This document shows, in pieces, positions 44,240-51,119 of a DNA stretch of 64,000 nucleotides (position 1 is its first letter; each line of letters begins with the position of its first letter). The notes beneath the pieces are model-generated. The model had not been told where the DNA came from, did no database searches, and saw nothing but the letters and a program-made list of their open reading frames with translations. Made by a program: the position numbers and the translations under genes. The stretch is from Dokdonia sinensis (GTDB taxonomy: Bacteria; Bacteroidota; Bacteroidia; Flavobacteriales; Flavobacteriaceae): positions 62,001 to 126,000 of the forward strand of contig NZ_REFV01000007.1 in assembly GCF_003688895.1 (NCBI RefSeq), given 5' to 3'.

Positions 44240-44644
44240 ATGACAATTAAGAAAAGACCAGATCAAGTCGTTTATAATGAGAAAAAGGAGCGCTATGATG
44301 CTTCCCTAACACCATACGCCACGAACATAGGCGCCCCAGCCATCGTGACTGATGATGTAACGACTTGGAAAAACTCAAATATAAATAAGGTTAACCATCA
44401 GTTTAAAACCGAATTTGAAGACTTAAAAGCTAAGTATGAGGCAATGATGGAGCAGTTTGAGTACAACAACTTGATATACTCAGCTAAGTTTTCATTTGAG
44501 CCTATTGTGGGTGAAATCTATCACCTCTACCGCTCTAAAAATGGAGAGCCATTTCTCTCCCTTATCTCGCCTGAGGAGTGCAATTGGGACTATGTAGATA
44601 CTTTTAAATTAAATACGGATAAGGTTTGGGGGAAGGTTTCTTGA
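44240..44644 (+). CDS. DUF2452 protein
   Basis: 134 residues from MTIKKRPDQVVYN. DUF2452 signature: VVYNEKKERYDASLTPYATN then IGAPAIVTDDV, a helical stretch (KTEFEDLKAKYEAMMEQFEYNN) and SFEPIVGEIYHLYRSKNGEPFLSLISPEECN. DUF2452 proteins have no known function but frequently co-occur with photolyase and TIGR03643 genes, as here. The ATG at 44231 is inside a REP-like hairpin, so the ATG at 44240, eight bases beyond the hairpin, is preferred. Last gene of the light island; converges with the amide-ligase operon. Confidence 0.82.
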   Translation: MTIKKRPDQVVYNEKKERYDASLTPYATNIGAPAIVTDDVTTWKNSNINKVNHQFKTEFEDLKAKYEAMMEQFEYNNLIYSAKFSFEPIVGEIYHLYRSKNGEPFLSLISPEECNWDYVDTFKLNTDKVWGKVS

Positions 44645-44654
44645 GGGCTTTTTG

Positions 44655-44694
44655 TACGCTTTCTTGCCTACCGGCAGCCAGGTGCGAAAGCGTA
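44655..44694. repeat. Palindrome interrupted by a 20-base second repeat (intergenic)
   Basis: TACGCTTTC (44655-44663) and GCGAAAGCGTA (44684-44694) join exactly to the 20-base palindrome TACGCTTTCGCGAAAGCGTA. The 20-base insert TTGCCTACCGGCAGCCAGGT has its own GCC..ACCGGCAG.. near-symmetry and resembles the insert at 38214-38234. Confidence 0.88.
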
Positions 44695-44701
44695 ATAAAA
44701 T

Positions 44702-45898
44702 CTATTTTTCAAAGAAACTGATGGAGGAGCCTATCCAGCTATCTTCGGTAGCGTAGGATACGTTTATGAGTTCGCCCTTACTCATTCGGGTGAGGTTGAT
44801 TACCGGTTTAAAACAGGCTTCCTCTTTGTTCCAAGTATATAGCATACGCAACTCTACTTTTGAATTTTTGGGCGTGTTTGTTTCTATAACGGAGGCGTAC
44901 TGTACTTTTTTCTGTAAGATGTAATTGTGCTTGTCCTGAATGGCATCTATTGTTTTTTGGTCGGGATGGAGGTTTACACCTTTTCCCGCAAAAGAAAATA
45001 AAGGTTTAAGGACATAATCGGTCAGGTCAATATCTGCTGGAAAGTCGTTGAGGTAATAGGATTCTGGTATGTTCTTGTGCTTGAGCATAGGAACAATACA
45101 CTTAGAAATCATAAAAAACCAATCTGGATGACTTACATATTTTACGTCAAGATCGTCCGTAAGGCTAAAGTTGGCCTTAAAATTTTCGATTCCTTTTAAT
45201 TCGTCTAGAATAACGCGATTGTATATTCTGTTTATGGGCGTTTTTTTTCCGTCTTTGAGGTAGTATAATTTTCTACCTTCTTTAAGCACTTTAGTCATAC
45301 AGACCACTTCTATGCCTAAGGCTTTTCTCGTTGCCCAGAAGTCTATTCGGGTTTTTTGCTTCTCAGGAAAAAGTTCAAGTAGGATGACATTCTCTGGCTT
45401 TTCATCTCCTAAAATGACTTCCTTGAGCTCTTCAAAATAAGTTTCGTCATTCAGTCCAGAGAAGAAATAGTCAAATCCTTCTTGAGGAATGGTAGGATAG
45501 TTTTTCTTAAATGTTTTCCCTAACCACGGCTGATAGAAAAATAGTGTAGGAAAAGCTTGTAGCTCTATAAGTTGAGGTGTGATGCCACCATTTCCATCTT
45601 CACACATCCCAAAATCTATCGCGAGAAATTCTGGCTTATCCATCGGTACGGGACAGCGCAATTCCTTAGGAATAAAACGCTCTCTTATTTCGTCAAAATC
45701 CAGTTTCCATAACTGTTCAATAATGGAGTCGCAAGCTTCAAAAATAGTATCGCTAAGTGCTTTAGGGATAAAAACAGGCGTTTCTGAAATCCGAAATGCT
45801 GTGGGCTCGCCCAAATCTTTTACAGTATCCTCCTTAAGACCTTCGTAGTATTCTTCTTTAAAATTATCGTTAAAGGTCTTCCGGATGCTTGGTATCAT
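44702..45898 (-). CDS. ATP-grasp-like protein of unknown substrate
   Basis: 398 residues, cytoplasmic. Opening ISETPVFIPKALSDTIFEACDSII, AIDFGMCEDGNGGITPQLIELQAFPTLF and the later YVLKPLFSFAGKGVNLHPDQ (ATP-grasp nucleotide-binding loop with KP and GKG) support an ATP-grasp fold, possibly in a circularly permuted arrangement. Last gene of the minus-strand amide-ligase operon, overlapping the GATase1 gene by four bases (ATGA). Expected reaction: ATP-dependent formation of an amide bond between a carboxylate and an amine. Substrate unknown. Confidence 0.72.
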   Translation of the reverse strand: MIPSIRKTFNDNFKEEYYEGLKEDTVKDLGEPTAFRISETPVFIPKALSDTIFEACDSIIEQLWKLDFDEIRERFIPKELRCPVPMDKPEFLAIDFGMCEDGNGGITPQLIELQAFPTLFFYQPWLGKTFKKNYPTIPQEGFDYFFSGLNDETYFEELKEVILGDEKPENVILLELFPEKQKTRIDFWATRKALGIEVVCMTKVLKEGRKLYYLKDGKKTPINRIYNRVILDELKGIENFKANFSLTDDLDVKYVSHPDWFFMISKCIVPMLKHKNIPESYYLNDFPADIDLTDYVLKPLFSFAGKGVNLHPDQKTIDAIQDKHNYILQKKVQYASVIETNTPKNSKVELRMLYTWNKEEACFKPVINLTRMSKGELINVSYATEDSWIGSSISFFEK

Positions 45899-46737
45899 TT
45901 GGTGACGAGTTGAGTTTTATCTTTGGCTTCTGCAGCAAGTTGCAAAAAACGCGGGATAATGGTTTGGTTGGTTTTCATAATCTTATCATCATCGTACAGA
46001 TGATCGATCATATCTTGATATTTTTTCTTGCCGTGCTTCTTGATAACAATCGCCTTTTTATCTTCTTTTAAGAAATAGCGTAGCATTCCTTCGGCATCTG
46101 CCTCAGGGTGAAATTGTGTTCCAAAAATCTCGTGACTAAAGCGTATAGCCATTACTGCACGTTCCAAAGAAACATTAGGGCGTATTTTTTCGCGACAGAG
46201 TACTTTCCCATCTAAGGATTCCAACTTCCATTCTTGGGGGCCTATGACTTGATAATCTCTAGAGTCTACCGCAAAAAATGGGTCTTCCAGACCTTCCAAT
46301 AATACTTCTCGGGTGCCACTCAAGGTTTTATGAATGGGTAAGATCCCAAAAGATGTAGTCCTTCTTTTAGTCACTTTAGCTAGATCCCAATGCCTACAGG
46401 CAAGTTGGAAGGAGTGACAAATCAAAAACAAGTGTTTCTTGCAATGGTGGGTCATATTATAGTGCAAGAAAGTATCAAGAAAATGAAAGAAATGACTCTC
46501 CCAAGCTTCTCCAGAGGCTAGCGGTGAGCCTGGTCCTCCAGAAGACAAGAACATATCGTAGTCTTCTATCTCTGGAATTTCTCCTTTTATACGCACTTCA
46601 AAAACATCGTAGTTTCCTTTAATGCCCTCTTGCGCGAGAAAGTCACCCGCAAGCATTTTTAAACAGCGCATTCCCTCATTGGGCTCGCCAGCATTCATAT
46701 CTAATATTGCTATTTTATAGCTCCTTTCCATCTGCAT
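45895..46737 (-). CDS. Type 1 glutamine amidotransferase (GATase1)
   Basis: 280 residues. Catalytic triad visible: Cys107 in LICHSFQLACRHW, His210 and Glu212 in FGTQFHPEADAEG. The oxyanion region SSGGPGSPL (about 65-73) is also present. GATase1 domains hydrolyse glutamine to give ammonia for a partner enzyme; here the neighbours are ATP-grasp and carboxylate-amine ligases, so a role either in ammonia supply or as a gamma-glutamyl hydrolase is plausible. Overlaps the downstream ATP-grasp gene by ATGA and follows the GCS2 gene by 39 bases. The initiator could also be the second Met at 46731. Confidence 0.87.
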   Translation of the reverse strand: MQMERSYKIAILDMNAGEPNEGMRCLKMLAGDFLAQEGIKGNYDVFEVRIKGEIPEIEDYDMFLSSGGPGSPLASGEAWESHFFHFLDTFLHYNMTHHCKKHLFLICHSFQLACRHWDLAKVTKRRTTSFGILPIHKTLSGTREVLLEGLEDPFFAVDSRDYQVIGPQEWKLESLDGKVLCREKIRPNVSLERAVMAIRFSHEIFGTQFHPEADAEGMLRYFLKEDKKAIVIKKHGKKKYQDMIDHLYDDDKIMKTNQTIIPRFLQLAAEAKDKTQLVTK

Positions 46738-46776
46738 TTCTTTATGCTATTTATATAACGTGCAAAGCTAAGTTAT

Positions 46777-47874
46777 TTAAAGCCCCTTTGCGGTCTGTTG
46801 CACTACATAATCGGCAACTTTTCTCAGGTCTCCAGTGTCTTTGTAGACTTGCAACTGTCTGTCTGCTCCCGCGCCTTGTTCTATCATTTGATATACATAG
46901 TTCACTTCTTTTCGGCATCCTAGTCCATCGACCACATCGTCTATAAATTCCAACAACTCATTCATAAGTTGGTGGAATGGAACTTCTTCTTCCTTACCAA
47001 AATCAATAAGTTTTGCATCAATTCCCCATCGTGCGGCACGCCACTTATTCTCATTGAGGAGTAAACGACGATAGGATTTAAAGGTCTGATTTTTTTGGTG
47101 TAATTTATAAATTTTGGCCACAATACATTGCATTAAAGCCGCAATACATGTCACTTCATCTACCGTCATCACCACATCACAGATACGAAATTCTACCGTT
47201 GGAAAAAATGGATGTAAACGGATGTCCCACCATATCTTTTTCGTGTTGTCCAGACATCTCGTTTTTACCAGAATTTCTACAAACTTGTCATATTCTTGGA
47301 TGCTATTAAAGAACGGAGGAATACCTGTACGTGGAAACTTATCAAAAACCTTAGATCTGTAAGACTTAAAACCCGTATCACGACCTTCCCAAAAAGGAGA
47401 ATTTGTAGATAAGGCATATAAATGTGGCAAGAAATAACGAGCTACGTTCAGAATATCCAGACCTTCTTGTCGGTTAGGAATCGCAACGTGCACGTGCATC
47501 CCAAAAATGAGATTTCCTCTTGCGACATCGCCCATTTCATTTACAATTTCATCATATCGAGGCGCATTTGTTATAAGTTGTTCATCCCAAAGAGAGAATG
47601 GATGCGTTCCCGAGGCGCCCACTTTAAGACCTTCTTCAGCTGCCAGCGCAATAACTTGTTGTCTTAAATAGGAAACTTCGTCACGTGCCTGATTGATGTT
47701 TTCGCACACGTTTGTACCCATCTCTACGATAGACTGGTGCATCTCTTCTTTAATGCGCTCCTGTAAATGTACTTTTCCGCCCTCAATGATTTTTGACATC
47801 TGTGACCTCAATTGCAACGTATCACTATCGAGAATCTGAAATTCTTCCTCTATTCCCAGTGTAAACTTGTGCAT
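46777..47874 (-). CDS. GCS2-type carboxylate-amine ligase (YbdK-like)
   Basis: 365 residues. Matches the glutamate-cysteine ligase type 2/YbdK family: KFTLGIEEEFQILD at the N-terminus, TNVCENINQARDEVSYLRQ, FGMHVHVAIPNRQEGLDILN and WWDIRLHPFFPTVEFRICD. These enzymes join an amino group to a glutamate-like gamma-carboxylate using ATP; YbdK itself is a weak gamma-glutamylcysteine synthetase, and the true product in this operon is not known. A 186-base leader upstream carries a TTTTCGC-TTAAA-GCGAAAA hairpin. Third gene in transcriptional order. Confidence 0.92.
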   Translation of the reverse strand: MHKFTLGIEEEFQILDSDTLQLRSQMSKIIEGGKVHLQERIKEEMHQSIVEMGTNVCENINQARDEVSYLRQQVIALAAEEGLKVGASGTHPFSLWDEQLITNAPRYDEIVNEMGDVARGNLIFGMHVHVAIPNRQEGLDILNVARYFLPHLYALSTNSPFWEGRDTGFKSYRSKVFDKFPRTGIPPFFNSIQEYDKFVEILVKTRCLDNTKKIWWDIRLHPFFPTVEFRICDVVMTVDEVTCIAALMQCIVAKIYKLHQKNQTFKSYRRLLLNENKWRAARWGIDAKLIDFGKEEEVPFHQLMNELLEFIDDVVDGLGCRKEVNYVYQMIEQGAGADRQLQVYKDTGDLRKVADYVVQQTAKGL

Positions 47875-47916
47875 AAACCTCTTCTTATTAATTTTCTAAA
47901 GACGGGTATTTCTTTT

Positions 47917-47935
47917 TTTTCGCTTAAAGCGAAAA
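47917..47935. other. Small inverted repeat in the leader of the GCS2 gene
   Basis: TTTTCGC-TTAAA-GCGAAAA, 43 bases upstream of the GCS2 start. It carries the two arms of the palindrome core separated by TTAAA; function unclear. Confidence 0.3.
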
Positions 47936-48060
47936 CGTAAACCCTATAGGAAAGGTACTTATAATTACCTTTCTGCCTTATATGACATCTGAAACTAAAT
48001 ATTTCAACCGAAAAACTAGGCGCTGTAAACACCTAGCTTCTCTGCTTAATATGTTGTGTT

Positions 48061-49251
48061 CTATTTTTTAGGTGTAGCCTTCTTTACAGTGGCTTTCTTT
48101 GTTGCTGTCTTTTTAGTCGCGACTTTCTTCTCGATGGAGTCTGACTTTGCGGCTGCTTTCGCTTTCACAGTATTAACTTTGATTGCTTTTGGCTTTGCTT
48201 TGGCCGGAGCTTTCTTTTTGGCAATTGGCTCTTTTTTGACAGATTTCTTCGCTTCGGCTGCGGTCTTTAATGTCGTTTTGTTTTTGCGTGCAGGTGCCGG
48301 GGCGATGGCCTCTTTCACGAAAGTGCCCCAAGAGGTATTGTCATGTCCTGCTTTGTGTGCTTTTGCTTTCTCAATAGCATACTTTGCTACGTGCTCCACT
48401 ACCCAGTCAAAGTTTTCCTGACCCACAGAATTTACATCTGCATCTGGTGCAGGATTGCAAAAATCTATTGCATACGGCACTCCGTCACGTATCGCAAATT
48501 CTACGGTATTAAAATCATACCCTAGCGCTTTATTAAGTCTAAGAGTATAATCTTTAATAGTCTTCATCAGTTTAGTGTGCGCAGCTCCCGTAGTTTTAGG
48601 AGTTGTTTCATATCTTAAGTGTGGCTCATTGTCTGGAGCGTAGGGCATAATGTGCACATACTTCTGTCCGATAGAATACACACGGTAGTAATCTTCAAAA
48701 ATGATTTCTTCCTGGAGCATCATCACGAGTTGCTCTGTCTCTGCAAATTTTTCCCAAAGATCTTCAGGGCTTTTTACTTTGTACACATTTTTCCAGCCAC
48801 CACCATCGTGAGGCTTCATAAACGCTGGAAAACCTATATGCTCAAACATATAGTCCCAGTCCAGTGGTGCTTCGAGATTTCTAAAAGAAGTTGCCGTCGT
48901 GTTGTCTGGGCGCTCTTTAGAAGGGAGTAATACTGTTTTTGGGACAGGAACTCCTAACTTGAGTGCAAGCGCGTTATTAAAAAACTTCTCATCTGCACTC
49001 CACCAGAATGGGTTGTTAATGATCGCCGTACCTTGTAATGCAGCGTTTTTTAAATATGCTCTGTAAAAAGGAACCTCTTGAGAAATACGGTCAAAAATGA
49101 CGCTGTATCCATAGTCGATGCCCTGTTGTAACTTATCTATTTTTACCGGCTCTGCGATGATTTTACCTGCTCCCAGTTCATTTACTTTATCTATAAATGC
49201 CCAAGGGAATGTATCTTCCATCCCAAATAATATACCTACTTTCTTTATCAT
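48061..49251 (-). CDS. ATP-grasp protein with histone-H1-like Lys/Ala tail
   Basis: 396 residues. The ATP-grasp core (about 1-300) has the FMKPHDGGGWKNVYKV nucleotide-binding loop (Lys146) and the late metal-binding EFAIRDGVPYAIDFCNPAPDADV (Glu251, Asp263, Asn266). Residues about 318-396 are a tail of Lys, Ala, Thr, Pro and Val in a KKATxKK-type pattern, like bacterial histone H1/HU-tail proteins. This fusion is unusual for a metabolic ligase and may tether the enzyme to nucleic acid or to a polyanion. Second gene of the operon, 27 bases after the esterase gene. Confidence 0.82.
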   Translation of the reverse strand: MIKKVGILFGMEDTFPWAFIDKVNELGAGKIIAEPVKIDKLQQGIDYGYSVIFDRISQEVPFYRAYLKNAALQGTAIINNPFWWSADEKFFNNALALKLGVPVPKTVLLPSKERPDNTTATSFRNLEAPLDWDYMFEHIGFPAFMKPHDGGGWKNVYKVKSPEDLWEKFAETEQLVMMLQEEIIFEDYYRVYSIGQKYVHIMPYAPDNEPHLRYETTPKTTGAAHTKLMKTIKDYTLRLNKALGYDFNTVEFAIRDGVPYAIDFCNPAPDADVNSVGQENFDWVVEHVAKYAIEKAKAHKAGHDNTSWGTFVKEAIAPAPARKNKTTLKTAAEAKKSVKKEPIAKKKAPAKAKPKAIKVNTVKAKAAAKSDSIEKKVATKKTATKKATVKKATPKK

Positions 49252-49278
49252 AATATTGTGTGTTTTGTTGTGGTTGTG

Positions 49279-49992
49279 TTAGTTAAAATATGTGCCTACG
49301 TACTCTGGAAAAACCATTCTCCAGAGCGGCCAGTCGTGAGAAATCCATTGTTTCTCGTCATACCAGTGATCAATGCCCTTTGCATTGAGAATGGCAGACA
49401 TTTCTTTATTGCGTCCCAGACAAATGTCCCAATCTGAAGTGCTCAAAACGATGTGCATATGTTTATATTTCCAGGTCTCTTCGCCGGGCATAAACTCGTT
49501 AGGACAGTTAAAGTAAATGCGCATATCGTCAGATAGTGGCGTCATCGTCCTGATATTAAAGGTGGCACTCATTGCAAAAAGGTGTGAAACAAGATCTGGA
49601 AACCTAAATGCTGTATTTGCCGCGTGATATCCGCCAAAGCTAACTCCAGCCACCGCAACGCGATGGGTGTTGCACTCTTTTTGAAGGAAAGGAATAAACT
49701 CCGTTGCTATAAACTGCATATACAGGTCATAGTTGTGAATTTTTACATCTGTAGGAAGATGCTCATCGTAAAAACTTAGATTATCAATGGTTTCTACATT
49801 GTAAAGCTTTATTTTCCCAGCATCTACAAATTTCATTACGGACTCATTGAGTAAAAAGTCTCTATTCTGAGTATATTCTCCACCAGAAGAAGGGAACATA
49901 AGTACGGGATAGCCCCAGCTTCCTGTAACTTCTACCTTGATGTTTTTACTCAAATTATTTGAGTAATATTCAAAATGATTGGTTTCTGCCAT
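49279..49992 (-). CDS. Alpha/beta-hydrolase esterase, EstD/YbgF-like
   Basis: 237 residues from MAETNHFEYY. No signal peptide. Nucleophile elbow GVSFGG with Ser118; the catalytic His is expected in QWISHDWPLWRMVFPEYV. Family: putative esterase-type alpha/beta hydrolases. First gene of the amide-ligase operon; a TATATTTG -7 element at 49999-50006 is so close that the message could be leaderless, which also argues against a Met three codons further upstream. It could release the product or an activated ester; unproven. Confidence 0.82.
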   Translation of the reverse strand: MAETNHFEYYSNNLSKNIKVEVTGSWGYPVLMFPSSGGEYTQNRDFLLNESVMKFVDAGKIKLYNVETIDNLSFYDEHLPTDVKIHNYDLYMQFIATEFIPFLQKECNTHRVAVAGVSFGGYHAANTAFRFPDLVSHLFAMSATFNIRTMTPLSDDMRIYFNCPNEFMPGEETWKYKHMHIVLSTSDWDICLGRNKEMSAILNAKGIDHWYDEKQWISHDWPLWRMVFPEYVGTYFN

Positions 49993-49998
49993 AAGCGG

Positions 49999-50006
49999 CA
50001 AATATA
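49999..50006 (-). promoter_or_regulatory. -7 element of the amide-ligase operon promoter
   Basis: TATATTTG on the minus strand, six bases from the ATG at 49992. No good -33 TTTG; moderate evidence. Confidence 0.4.
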
Positions 50007-50107
50007 CAGCGTATTAACATTTCTCTTTGTAGGATTAAGAACGATTTAATATTTGGCAAAAAGCAATTTATTTTTCTGTATTGATTTGGTAACTTGCGCG
50101 CCTACTT

Positions 50108-50980
50108 ATGAATGCTCAGAAAATGATTACTGCAAAGGAAAAGCTATTCTCAAAACATCTCAATCGCGAGGTCACCTACCGCTGGGCCGCTCCCGCCGAT
50201 TACAAGACATCTGGACTGCAATATCCCCTTCTATTAATGAATGATGGGCAGGATTACGAGAAGATGAAACTAGCGGCTACGCTGGAAAAATCCTTTACTT
50301 CAGAACATACGGCGCCATTTATTTATATGGGTCTGGAGACTAATGAAAATAGGATGCAGGAGTATGGTCTAGCACATTCGGCAGATTTTAAAGGTCGTGG
50401 GTCTAGGGCAAAGCAGTACACAGCTTTTGTACTCGAAGAGTTTTTGCCTTCTGTAAAAAGAAATTTTCCGCTTTCGCGAAAGCATACCGACTATGTTTAT
50501 TGTGGGATGTCATTAGGTGGTCTTTCTGCTTTTGATATCGTGTATAATAATGCGCACTATTTTGGAAAAGTTGGCGTCTTTAGCGGAAGTTTCTGGTGGC
50601 GCAACAAGGCGTATGTGAAAAACGATATGCACGACAGAAGCCGTATGGTTTTAGACTTGGTCAAAAATAATGTAGCTCCCGCACATCTTAAGTTTTGGTT
50701 CCAGTGTGGCACTTTAGACGAAAAAGCAGACCGCAATAATAACGGAATCATAGATGCCATAGACGATACCCAGGACCTCATAAAGGAATTACGTAAAAAG
50801 CGATATATGTACCCCCGTGATATTGTATATGTAGAGGTGCCCGGAGGCAAGCACGATCTTCCTACGTGGGGAAAGATTTTTCCAGAATTCATCAGTTGGG
50901 CATTTGGAAAGGCAACCACAGCTGAAACTAATGTAAAGTTGAAAAGAAAGGGTGGGGTTTTTACGAGTGGTTTGGAGTAG
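50108..50980 (+). CDS. Putative esterase (alpha/beta hydrolase), divergent from the operon
   Basis: 290 residues, cytoplasmic. Family of putative esterases (EstD/feruloyl-esterase-like fold): YPLLLMNDGQDY, nucleophile GMSLGG with Ser135, acid in QCGTLDEKADRNNNG, and His in VPGGKHDLPTWGKIFPEFISWAF. Residues 122-126 LSRKH are encoded by a palindrome copy. Divergent from the operon by 115 bases, so the two esterases may be co-regulated. An ATG at 50123 is an alternative start. Confidence 0.85.
   Translation: MNAQKMITAKEKLFSKHLNREVTYRWAAPADYKTSGLQYPLLLMNDGQDYEKMKLAATLEKSFTSEHTAPFIYMGLETNENRMQEYGLAHSADFKGRGSRAKQYTAFVLEEFLPSVKRNFPLSRKHTDYVYCGMSLGGLSAFDIVYNNAHYFGKVGVFSGSFWWRNKAYVKNDMHDRSRMVLDLVKNNVAPAHLKFWFQCGTLDEKADRNNNGIIDAIDDTQDLIKELRKKRYMYPRDIVYVEVPGGKHDLPTWGKIFPEFISWAFGKATTAETNVKLKRKGGVFTSGLE
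50470..50483. repeat. GCTTTCGCGAAAGC palindrome, copy 15 (coding, LSRK frame)
   Basis: Perfect copy in the divergent esterase gene. The only perfect copy between 42.7 and 55.8 kb. Confidence 0.97.
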
Positions 50981-51091
50981 TCATTTAAGGCAGTTTATAA
51001 CTACAATTTTACTTTAAAAATAATTTTAGGTTTATCAGGACAGTATTCTATTGTTCTATCTAAAAATGAGCGAAGTTTCCTACCTTTTACA

Positions 51092-51099
51092 TACCTTTG
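51092..51099 (+). promoter_or_regulatory. -7 element of the G8/HYR-like giant gene
   Basis: TACCTTTG (TAnnTTTG), 20 bases before the ATG at 51120. No clear -33 TTTG. Confidence 0.45.
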
Positions 51100-51119
51100 T
51101 TTGTTGTAAATTATTGATT

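Noticed and set aside
48303-48320. Palindrome copy in the ATP-grasp gene (TCTTTCACGAAAGTGC)
   Set aside because: Three mismatches to the 14-mer and no intact core; chance similarity cannot be excluded.
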